In this document: one piece after another, positions 27,496 to 38,445 of the stretch
Numbering within the stretch: position 1 is the stretch's first letter
Layout: each line of letters begins with the position of its first letter
DNA from: APNM01 sp040361335
Lineage (GTDB): Bacteria; Pseudomonadota; Gammaproteobacteria; Nevskiales; Salinisphaeraceae
Assembly: GCF_040361335.1 (NCBI RefSeq)
Contig: NZ_APNM01000020.1
Coordinates: 1 to 59,367 of the forward strand
DNA: 59,367 nucleotides
Direction of reading: 5' to 3'
Notes under the pieces: model-generated
What the model saw: the letters and a program-made list of their open reading frames with translations, nothing else
The model's database searches: none
Told to the model about the DNA's origin: nothing
Made by a program: the position numbers and the translations under genes

Positions 27496-29058
27496 TCAAC
27501 CGGATGGCGTCGTCGTCCGGCCGGTGTCCTCCCCGCTCAGCGCCGCGCCGCGATAATCGCGGCGCACCGCCCGCGCCAGCATCAGGGCCATGAACACCAG
27601 CAGCATGCAGAACGGCAGGCCGAGCGTGGTGATTACGTTCTGAAGCGCGCCGAAACCGCCCAGCACCAGCAGCGAGCAGGCCACCGCCCCGCCGCCGAGG
27701 GCCCAGAACACCCGCTGACGGGTCGGCGATTCGGTAACGTCCCCCGAACTGAGCATATCCATGACCAGAGACGCCGAGTCGGCCGAAGTCGCGAAAAAGA
27801 TCACGACGATCAACACGCTCAGACCCGAGGTGAGCTGGGCCATCGGATAATGCTGCAGAAGGCTGAACAGCGCGATGGCGACATCCTCGTCGACCTGCTC
27901 CACCAGACCGCCGCGCCCCCAGAGCTCGATGTCGATCGCCGACAACCCGAAGATGCAGAACCAGACGATGGAGAACAGCACCGGCGCGAACAGCACGCCG
28001 CCGACGAACTCGCGGATGGTGCGGCCGCGCGAGATGCGGGCGATGAAGATACCCACGAAGGGTGCCCAGGAGATGGTCCAGGCCCAGTAGAACACGGTCC
28101 ACTGCCGCTGCCAGCCGGTACGGCCGTAGGCATCGTTCCAGAAGGCCCAGTGGATCAAATTGTCGAGGTAATCCCCGGCGGTCTGCACCATGCCCTTGAG
28201 CAGGAACACGGTCGGTCCCGCCACGAACACGAACAGCAGCAGAAGCACCGCCAGGGATATATTGATTTCGCTCAACCGGCGGATGCCCCGGTCCAGTCCC
28301 AGCGCCACCGACGCCGTCGCGGCCAGCGTGATCACGGTGATGATCCCGACCTGCGCGGTCACGGTGTTGGGCAGCCCGATCAGGTGATGCAGGCCGCTGT
28401 TGATCTGAAGGGTGCCGAGCCCCAGCGAGGTGGCCACGCCGAACATGGTGCCGACCACCGCCACGATGTCGATGATCCAACCGATCGGGCCGTAGATCCG
28501 CCGCCCGAGCACCGGATAGAACATGGAGCTGATCCGCGGCGGCAGCCGGTGGCGGTAGATGAAGTAGGCCAGCGCCAGTCCCGGCAGGGCGAAGATGGTC
28601 CAGGTATGCAGGGCGAAGTGATAGAGCGTGATCTGCATGGCCTGTTTGGCGGCGGCCACGGACTGGGGCTCCACGTCGCCGCGCGGCGGGTTGCCGAAGT
28701 GCGAGATCGGCTCGGCGACGCCCCAGAACATCAGAATGGTCCCGATCCCGGCGGCGAAGAGCATCGTGAACCAGGCGAGATTACCGTACTCCGGCCGATC
28801 GTCGTCGCCGCCCAGGCGGATGTTCCCGTAGCGGCTCAGCGCGATCCAGATCAGGAACAGCAGCAGGCCGGTGACGGACAGGATGTAGAACCATCCCAGA
28901 TGCGTCGCGACCCAGGTCGTGATCGCGCCGAAGAACGCGCTGACGGGTTCGTTGAACAGCGAGGCGACGGGCACGAACGCCGTGATGATCCCGGCGGAGA
29001 CGAAGAAAATGAACGGATTGGTCTTCAGCCCCAGAGGCGTCTCGAGCCGTCGCAGCAT
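27496..29058 (-). CDS. BCCT-family compatible-solute transporter
   Basis: This 520-residue membrane protein has twelve predicted helices and begins with LGLKTNPFIFFVSAGIITAF. The BCCT signature is WTIFYWAWTISWAPFVGIFI followed by ARISRGRTIREFV. The glycine-rich helix of the solute site is present (TMLFAAGIGTILMFWGVAEP). BCCT carriers use Na+ or H+ gradients to import betaine, choline, ectoine or carnitine. Presence near ectABC and a second BCCT at 46833 supports an osmoprotectant role. The C-terminal tail is short, so osmosensing there is not evident. Confidence 0.94.
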   Translation of the reverse strand: MLRRLETPLGLKTNPFIFFVSAGIITAFVPVASLFNEPVSAFFGAITTWVATHLGWFYILSVTGLLLFLIWIALSRYGNIRLGGDDDRPEYGNLAWFTMLFAAGIGTILMFWGVAEPISHFGNPPRGDVEPQSVAAAKQAMQITLYHFALHTWTIFALPGLALAYFIYRHRLPPRISSMFYPVLGRRIYGPIGWIIDIVAVVGTMFGVATSLGLGTLQINSGLHHLIGLPNTVTAQVGIITVITLAATASVALGLDRGIRRLSEINISLAVLLLLFVFVAGPTVFLLKGMVQTAGDYLDNLIHWAFWNDAYGRTGWQRQWTVFYWAWTISWAPFVGIFIARISRGRTIREFVGGVLFAPVLFSIVWFCIFGLSAIDIELWGRGGLVEQVDEDVAIALFSLLQHYPMAQLTSGLSVLIVVIFFATSADSASLVMDMLSSGDVTESPTRQRVFWALGGGAVACSLLVLGGFGALQNVITTLGLPFCMLLVFMALMLARAVRRDYRGAALSGEDTGRTTTPSG

Positions 29059-29112
29059 GCCTGATCTCCCAGTCGGGCCGCGTCGGGGCGGCCCGTGTTC
29101 GGTCTCACGACC

Positions 29113-30216
29113 CTATGCGTGCCGACCGGTCGACGCAAACCGGCCCTGACCGGCCTCGACACGGTTGCGCCCGCGGGCCTTGGCCCGATACAGCCGGCTG
29201 TCCGCCTCGCCGTACAGGGCCTCCAGATAGGGCGCGGCCGGGTCCAGCTCGGCCACGCCCACGCTCACGGTCACCGGTATCTCGACCCCGTCGTGGACGA
29301 AGGCCATGTCCTCGATCCGGCGGCGCAGTTCCTCGGCGATCACGACCGCCTGTGCGGTATCCGTGCCCGGCAGGATCACGCAGAATTCCTCGCCGCCCAT
29401 GCGGCAGACCCAGTCGGTGGCCCGCAGACGCGTGTCGAAGATTTCCCCCACCCGGCGCAGCAGGGCATCGCCGGCATCGTGGCCGTGGACGTCGTTCACA
29501 CGCTTGAAGTAGTCCAGGTCGAACACTGCCAGGGACAGGGTCCCGCCCTGGCGGTCGATGCGTTTGAGCTCGCGCTCGAAGACCTCGCGGAACCGGGCCC
29601 GGTTGGGCAGGCCGGTGAGCGGGTCGGTGCTGGCCATGCGCAGGAGCTGGCGCTCCGAGCGTTCGCGGCTGATCTCGTAGACGTGGGAGAACGCCCAGAT
29701 GGCGCCGGCGCAAAGGACCACGTTGCTCAGGGCCACGGGCGTGAGCAATTGCGCGTCGGCGTAATGCTTGATCACGAAGATCGCCAGGGCGCAGCCGAGG
29801 TAGAGCGCCGACATGGCGAAACCCCACACCCGGCCGAGCAGCAGGTAGGACAACAGCGGGATGATGAACACCCACACGAACACGCTGGCCGAGGTGTCCG
29901 GCACCGCCAGGGCCACCATCATCACCGTGTTGAAGGGGAACAGATAGATCAGCGTCCACCGCCGCAGGTTGGCGGTCCGTCCGACCACCACGTAGAGCGC
30001 GCCGGCGAAAACGGTCATCAGCAGTTCCAGCGTCCCGAGCAGATACTGCCCGCGCTGGAAATTGAACCCGAGGAAGAGCAGGCCGCCGACCATCGTGATC
30101 AGCAGCAGGGCTTTCAGGACCGCGAGGCGGTTCCGTCGTTCGGGGTCGAAAAGCATGGCCGGCCGCATCCCGGGTTTACTCGCACCAACGCCCGGCACCG
30201 GAATCCCTTCGCGCAT
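29113..30216 (-). CDS. Membrane diguanylate cyclase (GGDEF)
   Basis: The product is about 367 residues from ATG 30216; ATG 30156 (MLFDPERRNRL) is an alternative. Six hydrophobic helices occupy about residues 35-190. A GGDEF domain follows (STDPLTGLPNRARFREVFER; active-site loop CRMGGEEFCVILPGTD). An RATD product-inhibition I-site lies five residues before GGEEF, so it should be an active, feedback-inhibited enzyme making cyclic di-GMP. There is no known sensor domain. It lies downstream of ectABC on the same strand, separated by a strong hairpin, so is probably transcribed separately. Confidence 0.93.
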   Translation of the reverse strand: MREGIPVPGVGASKPGMRPAMLFDPERRNRLAVLKALLLITMVGGLLFLGFNFQRGQYLLGTLELLMTVFAGALYVVVGRTANLRRWTLIYLFPFNTVMMVALAVPDTSASVFVWVFIIPLLSYLLLGRVWGFAMSALYLGCALAIFVIKHYADAQLLTPVALSNVVLCAGAIWAFSHVYEISRERSERQLLRMASTDPLTGLPNRARFREVFERELKRIDRQGGTLSLAVFDLDYFKRVNDVHGHDAGDALLRRVGEIFDTRLRATDWVCRMGGEEFCVILPGTDTAQAVVIAEELRRRIEDMAFVHDGVEIPVTVSVGVAELDPAAPYLEALYGEADSRLYRAKARGRNRVEAGQGRFASTGRHA

Positions 30217-30289
30217 GGCGCCTGGATCGGGCACGGGCCCGCCGCCGCAGATTACTGGACGGTGTCGATGACCTGCCACCGCCCCGGCG

Positions 30290-30316
30290 CCGGCCGCCGG
30301 TTGGAACGGCGGCCGG
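30290..30316 (-). terminator. Strong GC hairpin after ectC
   Basis: CCGGCCGCCG (30290-30299) and its exact inverse (30307-30316) flank a 7-nt loop, 10 nt past the ectC stop. There is no T run, so it may terminate poorly or protect the ectABC mRNA 3' end. Confidence 0.55.
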
Positions 30317-30326
30317 CCGGGCGCGA

Positions 30327-30716
30327 TCAGTCCGTGTCCGGCAGGTAGGCGCCGTCCTCGTCGTGAATCTCGCGGCCGGTGACCGGCGGATTGAAGGCAC
30401 AGACCAGCTTCATCTCGGTCTTGGCCTTCAGAGTGTGCTTGTCGTGCTTGTCCAGGGCGTACACCGTGCCCGGCTCGATCTTGTGCTCTTCGCCGGTATC
30501 GCGGTTCACGAGGGTACCCTCGCCCTTGTAGCAGAACACCGCTTCGAGGTGGTACTTGTACCACATGTCGAACTCGAGACCCGGCGGGAAGGTGGTCTCG
30601 TGGAACGAGAAGCCCATGCCGTCGCTCTTGAGCAGCCAGCGGACGCTGGTCCAGCCCGCGGGACTGACCACCTCGCGGTCGGTACCCCTGAGGTCCTCGG
30701 TACGCACTATCTTCAT
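30327..30716 (-). CDS. ectC: L-ectoine synthase
   Basis: The 129-residue cupin closes the tetrahydropyrimidine ring of ectoine from N-gamma-acetyl-diaminobutyrate. It begins MKIVRTEDLRGTDREVVSPA. Iron- and substrate-site residues lie in FSFHETTFPPG, HLEAVFCYKGEGTL and ALDKHDKHTLKAKT. Length matches characterised EctC (about 130). It is the last gene of ectABC, 75 bp after ectB. No ask_ect or ectD is linked in the window. Confidence 0.98.
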   Translation of the reverse strand: MKIVRTEDLRGTDREVVSPAGWTSVRWLLKSDGMGFSFHETTFPPGLEFDMWYKYHLEAVFCYKGEGTLVNRDTGEEHKIEPGTVYALDKHDKHTLKAKTEMKLVCAFNPPVTGREIHDEDGAYLPDTD

Positions 30717-30791
30717 GTCAGCTCCTGATGTCGGTCGACAAGATCGCAGCGTAACGCATCCCGCACCGGCGACAGCCGGCGCGGTCCGGTA

Positions 30792-32069
30792 TCACGCCGC
30801 GCTGTCGCGCAGCCCGTGGCGCTCCAGCACCGTCGTCAGCGCCTTCTCGATGATATCCAGGCCCTCCTCGAGATCGGCGTCGGTGGCGATCAGCGCCGGC
30901 ATCACCTTCATCACGTTGTCGTCGGCACCGGCGGTCTCCGCGATCAGACCGTTGGCAAAGCATTCGGCCGCGATCTCGTCGGCGAGTTCCGCGCGCGCGC
31001 AGTCCACGCCGATGAAGAAGCCGCGTCCGCGCACCTCGGCCTCGAAACCGGGATGCGCGTCGACCATGGCCTGCAGGCGGCTCTTGATGAGCTCGCCCTT
31101 GCGCAGGGTCTCCTTCTCCAGCTTGTCGTCACGCCAGTAGGTTTCGAGCATGGCGCAGGACGTGGCGAAGGCGTGGTTGAAGCCCCGGAAGGTGCCGTTG
31201 TGCTCGCCCGGCTTCCAGATATCCATGTCCGGCCGGATCATGGTGATCGCCAGCGGCAGGCCGTACCCCGACAGCGACTTGGAGACCGTGATGATGTCGG
31301 GCTTGATGCCCGAGGGCTCGAACGAGAAGAACGGACCGGTACGGCCGACGCCTGCCTGGATATCGTCGACGATCAACACCATGTCGTGCTCGCGGCAGAT
31401 ACGCTCGATGCGCTGCAGCCACTCGTTCGAGGCCACGTTGATGCCGCCTTCGCCCTGCACCGTCTCCAGGATCACCGCGGCCGGCTTCTCCAAGCCGCTG
31501 GAACTGTTCTCCAGCATCATCTCCAGGTCGGCGGCCGTGTCGCGACCGTCACCGTAGTAATCGCAGAACGGCATCGGCGTGGCGCCGGGCATGTGGATGC
31601 CCGCGCCCGCGCGCTTGGATTCGTTGCCGGTCACGGCCAGCGAGCCCAGCGTCATGCCGTGGTAGGCGTTGGTGAAGAACAGCACCCGGTCGCGCTGCTT
31701 GACCTTGCGGGCCAGCTTGAGCGCGGCCTCGACCGCGTTGGTGCCGGTCGGCCCCGGGAACTGGATCTTGTAGTCCATGCCGCGCGGTTTCATGATCACC
31801 TCCTCGAAGGTGAGCAGGAACCGGCGCTTCTGGTCGGTGGCCATGTCGAGACCGTGGGTCACGGCGTCGGACTGCACGTACTCCAGCAGCGCGGCCTTCA
31901 TGGCCTCGTCATTGTGGCCGAAGTTCAGCGCACCCGCCCCGGCGAAGAAATCCAGGTACTCGCTGCCGTCCTCGGCTGTCATCCGACAGCCCTTGGCCTT
32001 GGTGAAGATCTTGGGGAACGAGCGCACGTATCCGCGCACTTCGGATTCGAGTCGATTGATGGTTTCCAT
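30792..32069 (-). CDS. ectB: Diaminobutyrate--2-oxoglutarate transaminase
   Basis: The 425-residue PLP enzyme makes 2,4-diaminobutyrate from aspartate semialdehyde. It begins METINRLESEVRGYVRSFPK. Landmarks are YLDFFAGAGALNFGHN, FPGPTGTNAVEAALKLARKV, the PLP aspartate in LIVDDIQAGVGRTGPFFSFE and the Schiff-base lysine in IITVSKSLSGYGLPLAI. ATG 32069 has a GGAGC ribosome site; the longer open frame upstream overlaps ectA out of frame. It is the middle gene of the ect operon. Confidence 0.98.
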   Translation of the reverse strand: METINRLESEVRGYVRSFPKIFTKAKGCRMTAEDGSEYLDFFAGAGALNFGHNDEAMKAALLEYVQSDAVTHGLDMATDQKRRFLLTFEEVIMKPRGMDYKIQFPGPTGTNAVEAALKLARKVKQRDRVLFFTNAYHGMTLGSLAVTGNESKRAGAGIHMPGATPMPFCDYYGDGRDTAADLEMMLENSSSGLEKPAAVILETVQGEGGINVASNEWLQRIERICREHDMVLIVDDIQAGVGRTGPFFSFEPSGIKPDIITVSKSLSGYGLPLAITMIRPDMDIWKPGEHNGTFRGFNHAFATSCAMLETYWRDDKLEKETLRKGELIKSRLQAMVDAHPGFEAEVRGRGFFIGVDCARAELADEIAAECFANGLIAETAGADDNVMKVMPALIATDADLEEGLDIIEKALTTVLERHGLRDSAA

Positions 32070-32131
32070 GTTGGCTCCTGAGCTTTTGGCTCGGACTCTT
32101 CGGGACTTGCGGGTGAATTCGCGGGGACGCG

Positions 32132-32692
32132 CTACGCCGACGGGTCGGGAACGCGGGCTCGGTCCACGGGACCGATGCGGAACAGGATCTCGGGCTCGTG
32201 CGCCTCGGGGTCCGGAAAATGCTCGCGCGCGAACAACTCGGTCTCTTCGACCGCCGTGTCCAGCTTGCGCGCGAAGCCGCGGAACAGCGCCATGGAGGCC
32301 TCGTTGCTGGGCCCGATGGTGGTGTCGAGATAGCGCACGCCGCGTTCCGCGCAGGCCGGCCGGCGCATGATGTCGAACAGCATGCGCGTCGCCAGGCCGC
32401 GACCGCGGCCCGCGGCGGCGACCCCCACCTGCCAGACGAACACCGTCTCCGGCTTGTGGGGCGGACAGTAGGCGGACACGAAGCCGGCGATCTCGCCGTC
32501 GATCTCGGCGACCACGCTGGTGGGGCCGAAATGCTCGGCCACCAGCAGGTAGGCGTAGGGCGAGTTGAGGTCGAGCACGCCCGTATCCTTGACCAGGCGC
32601 CAGATGGCGGCGCCGTCGTCGAGGCCGGGGGCCCGGAGTATCAGGTTGCCGGAAGCGGTCTCCGGCTTGTTGTTCGATGACTCTTGCGGAAT
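32132..32692 (-). CDS. ectA: Diaminobutyrate acetyltransferase, start codon non-canonical or lost
   Basis: This GNAT-family enzyme acetylates 2,4-diaminobutyrate. The EctA core is clear: AAIWRLVKDTGVLDLNSPYA, AGFVSAYCPPHKPETVFVWQ, GVAAAGRGRGLATRML and LDTTIGPSNEASMALFRGFA. No in-frame ATG or TTG precedes this core, and the only GTG (32578) would delete the first GNAT strands. The frame is open from about 32713, so translation must begin at ATT (32701 or 32692), ATC or CTG; I show ATT 32692 (186 aa). A TATAAT box lies about 30 nt upstream, limiting the leader. See findings. Confidence 0.9.
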   Translation of the reverse strand: MPQESSNNKPETASGNLILRAPGLDDGAAIWRLVKDTGVLDLNSPYAYLLVAEHFGPTSVVAEIDGEIAGFVSAYCPPHKPETVFVWQVGVAAAGRGRGLATRMLFDIMRRPACAERGVRYLDTTIGPSNEASMALFRGFARKLDTAVEETELFAREHFPDPEAHEPEILFRIGPVDRARVPDPSA

Positions 32693-32721
32693 GACGATAA
32701 TCCGTGGCGAATCCGGGTCTT

Positions 32722-32750
32722 ATTATAGCGTGTTTGCCGGGACTTTGCCG
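32722..32750 (-). promoter_or_regulatory. Candidate promoter of ectABC
   Basis: A perfect TATAAT lies on the minus strand at 32727-32722. The -35 region is poor (GGCAAA at 16 nt or CGGCAA at 17 nt). A consensus -10 with a weak -35 is common at osmotically induced promoters. Initiation would fall near 32715, some 20 nt before the possible ATT starts of ectA. Confidence 0.6.
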
Positions 32751-32804
32751 CCCCGGGGGCTCCGTCGCCCGGGTCCGGGCCGGCCTCATGGGCGGCGGGG
32801 CCGG

Positions 32805-36035
<3,231 letters not shown>

Positions 36036-36044
36036 TGACTAAAA

Positions 36045-36120
36045 ATCCACGGATTTCAGAGATTTACACAGATTTCCTTGAAAATCCCTCATCTGTGTCG
36101 CTCTGCGTAATCTGTGGATC
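36045..36120. repeat. Inverted-arm short-tandem-repeat element, ATCCACAGATT type (carA-carB gap)
   Basis: Arm 1 begins ATCCACGGATTTCAGAGATT (36045 on) and arm 2 (about 36090-36120) ends CTCTGCGTAATCTGTGGAT. Units are about 10-11 nt and imperfect. Arm 2 abuts the carA stop (36121-36119), and arm 1 begins 9 nt from the carB start. It fills the whole gap between two genes encoding subunits of one enzyme. Confidence 0.8.
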
Positions 36121-37243
36121 ATTTACGAGATTCCATCAGGTCCGTGAATTTGCGGAACAGTGGCGCCACATCGTGCGGGCCCGGGCTCGCCTCGGGGTGG
36201 CCCTGGAAGGCGATGGCCGGCTTGCCCACGACCTCGATGCCCTGGAGCGTGCCGTCGAACAGCGAGCGATGCGTGGCACGCACGTTGTCCGGCAGGCTGT
36301 CCTCGTCCACCGCGAAGCCGTGGTTCTGGCTGGATATCCAGACCGCGCCGGAATCGATATCCAGCACCGGGTGGTTGGCGCCGTGGTGGCCGAACTTCAT
36401 CTTCACGGTCTTGGCGCCCGCCGCCAGGCCCAGGATCTGGTGCCCCAGGCAGATGCCCAGGGTGGGCACGCCGCGCTCGATCAGCTCGCGGGCGGCGGCG
36501 ATGGCGTAATCGCAGGGATCGGGATCGCCGGGGCCGTTGGACAGGACAACGCCGTCCACGCCCGGAGCCAGGACCTCATCCACCGGCATGCGCGGCGGCA
36601 CCACCCGCACGCGGCAGCCGCTGTCCACCAGTCGCCGCAGGATGTTCCACTTCACCCCGTAGTCGTACACGGCGACATCGAAACACGCCCGGCGCTCGGC
36701 CTCGACGGCGTCCGGGCCGACCCAGGAAGGCTCGTGCCAATCGTAGGCCTCGATCGTGCCGGCGTCGGCGGCCAGGTCCATGCCCTTGAGGCCGGGGAAC
36801 TCGCGCGCTAGCCGCAAGGCTTCGGCCTCGTCGATATCGCCGGCCATGATGCAGCCGTCCTGGGCGCCCTTCTCGCGCAGCAGCCGGGTCAGACGCCGGG
36901 TGTCGACATCGCCGATGCCCACCAGGCCATTGTCAGCCAGGTAATCGCACAACGACGCCTGCGAGCGCCAATTGCTGGGCGCGCGCGGCACCTCGCGCAG
37001 GATCAGGCCGGCGGCCTGGACGTCGGCGGACTCGCGATCGCCGTCGTTGGCACCGACGTTGCCCACGTGCGGATAGGTGAGGGTCACCATCTGCTTGCGG
37101 TAGGAGGGGTCGGTCAGGATTTCCTGGTAGCCGGTCATGGCGGTGTTGAACACCACTTCGCCGACCGTCGTGCCGGTTGCGCCAATGGCGACGCCGTGGA
37201 AAACGCTACCGTCCGCGAGCGCGAGCAGTGCCGGTTGGCGCAA
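36119..37243 (-). CDS. carA: Carbamoyl-phosphate synthase small (glutaminase) subunit
   Basis: The 374-residue subunit releases ammonia from glutamine and channels it to CarB. N-terminal motifs are ALADGSVFHGVAIGATGTTV and EVVFNTAMTGYQEILTDPSY. The glutaminase triad shows the nucleophile in GVPTLGICLGHQILGLA and the histidine in GHPEASPGPHD. The start is TTG 37243, supported by an AGGAG ribosome site; no ATG or GTG alternative fits. The stop codon touches a repeat arm. Order dapB-carA-carB is conserved. Confidence 0.98.
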   Translation of the reverse strand: MRQPALLALADGSVFHGVAIGATGTTVGEVVFNTAMTGYQEILTDPSYRKQMVTLTYPHVGNVGANDGDRESADVQAAGLILREVPRAPSNWRSQASLCDYLADNGLVGIGDVDTRRLTRLLREKGAQDGCIMAGDIDEAEALRLAREFPGLKGMDLAADAGTIEAYDWHEPSWVGPDAVEAERRACFDVAVYDYGVKWNILRRLVDSGCRVRVVPPRMPVDEVLAPGVDGVVLSNGPGDPDPCDYAIAAARELIERGVPTLGICLGHQILGLAAGAKTVKMKFGHHGANHPVLDIDSGAVWISSQNHGFAVDEDSLPDNVRATHRSLFDGTLQGIEVVGKPAIAFQGHPEASPGPHDVAPLFRKFTDLMESRK

Positions 37244-37322
37244 TCGGGTCTCCTACTGGTACGGGGGGCGGTGCGGCGCGAAATTATAGCCGCGCCGCTT
37301 CAGGCTGTCTAACGGGAAACCA

Positions 37323-37432
37323 AACCACAGAGTCACAGAGCGAGAAAAGTAATTTGCATTTTTTGCGCTCCGGATTTTTCTTCATGCCTTGCTCTTTTTT
37401 GTAATCTCTGTGTCCTCTGTGCCTCTGTGGTT
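37323..37432. repeat. Inverted-arm short-tandem-repeat element, CACAGAGG type (dapB-carA gap)
   Basis: Arm 1 (37323-37340) is AACCACAGAGTCACAGAG. Arm 2 (37406-37432) is CTCTGTGTCCTCTGTGCCTC then TGTGGTT. The loop is about 65 nt and rich in T and A (GCATTTTTTGCG, CTCTTTTTTG), unlike the surrounding genome. The element ends 9 nt after the dapB stop; about 80 nt separate it from carA. Confidence 0.85.
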
Positions 37433-37441
37433 GAGAACGTT

Positions 37442-38254
37442 TTACCCATGCAGGCCGAGCACGTCGGTCATGTCGTAGCAGCCGGGCGTGCGTCCGGCGA
37501 CCCAGGCGGCGGCGCGCATGGCCCCGGCGGCGAAGGTCATGCGCGAGGAGGCCTTGTGGCTGATCTCCAGGCGCTCGCCGTCGCCCGCGAACAGGACGGT
37601 GTGCTCGCCGACGATGTCGCCGGCGCGGATGGTCTCGAAACCGATGGTCTTGCGGTCGCGCTCGCCGGTGTGGCCCTCGCGCCCGTAGACCGCGCACGTC
37701 TTCAGGTCGCGGCCGAGGGTGTCGGCGATCACTTCCCCCATCTTCAGCGCGGTGCCGGAGGGCGCGTCCACCTTGTGCCGGTGGTGGGCCTCGACGATCT
37801 CGATGTCCACGCTGTCGCCCAGGGCGCGCGCGGCCATCTCCAGCAGCTTGAGGGTGAGATTCACGCCGGCGCTCATGTTGGGCGCGAACACCAGCGGGAT
37901 CCCGCGCGCCGCGGCGTCGATCGCCGCGATCTGGTCCGCATCGAAACCGGTGGTACCGATGACCATGGCGGCGCCCGACGCCCGGCAGTCATCCAGGGCC
38001 GCCAGCGCCGGCTCCGGCCGGGTGAAATCCACCAACACGTCGAATGCCGCGTCGCGGCGTTCGTCGGCGGCACGCAGCGGCACGTCCAGGCTTTCGCCGC
38101 CGGCCAGCGTGCCGGCGTCCTGGCCCAGGAAGGGCGAGTCCGGGGCCTCGAAGGCGGCGGTCAAAGTGAGCGCGTCATTCTGCACGCAGGCGGTGACCAG
38201 ATTCCGCCCCATACGCCCGCCGGCGCCGTTGATCGCGACCCGAATATCATTCAT
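37442..38254 (-). CDS. dapB: 4-hydroxy-tetrahydrodipicolinate reductase
   Basis: The 270-residue enzyme reduces the lysine/diaminopimelate intermediate with NAD(P)H. The Rossmann loop is IRVAINGAGGRMGRNLVTAC, the catalytic region EIVEAHHRHKVDAPSGTALK, and VIGTTGFDADQIAAID is typical. The start is ATG 38254. An ATG 26 codons upstream is in frame, but that stretch is translated repeat DNA (SLCLCG-type). The flanking repeat elements on both sides leave little native intergenic sequence. Order dnaJ-dapB-carA is conserved. Confidence 0.97.
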   Translation of the reverse strand: MNDIRVAINGAGGRMGRNLVTACVQNDALTLTAAFEAPDSPFLGQDAGTLAGGESLDVPLRAADERRDAAFDVLVDFTRPEPALAALDDCRASGAAMVIGTTGFDADQIAAIDAAARGIPLVFAPNMSAGVNLTLKLLEMAARALGDSVDIEIVEAHHRHKVDAPSGTALKMGEVIADTLGRDLKTCAVYGREGHTGERDRKTIGFETIRAGDIVGEHTVLFAGDGERLEISHKASSRMTFAAGAMRAAAWVAGRTPGCYDMTDVLGLHG

Positions 38255-38262
38255 ATGAATCA

Positions 38263-38437
38263 AACCACAGAGGCACAGAGACACAAAGAGAAGCAGTAAT
38301 GAACCACAAAGACACAAAGAGCACAAAGGCAAAAAAGCTAAAACCGCTTTGTGCTCTTTGTGTCTTGGTGGTTAGCCCTCTCTCGCTTTCTTTCCCTTAA
38401 ATCCTCTGTGCCTCTGTGCCTCTGTGCCTCTGTGGTT
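38263..38437. repeat. Nested inverted-arm repeat element (outer CACAGAGG, inner CACAAAGA) in dnaJ-dapB gap
   Basis: The outer arms are 38263-38290 and 38403-38437; the latter has four CCTCTGTG-type units ending TGTGGTT. Inside lies a second complete element with arms 38302-38329 (AACCACAAAGACACAAAGAG and on) and 38347-38373 (CTTTGTGCTCTTTGTGTCTT and on) around a 17-nt A-rich loop. Arm 2 of the outer element ends 8 nt after the dnaJ stop, and arm 1 starts 8 nt upstream of the dapB ATG. The nesting suggests one element arrived inside another. Confidence 0.88.
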
Positions 38438-38445
38438 AATGCCCT

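Noticed and set aside
38255..38332. 26-residue N-terminal extension of DapB
   Set aside because: The extra codons are translated repeat DNA (CLCG-type); MNDIRVAING is the family start.
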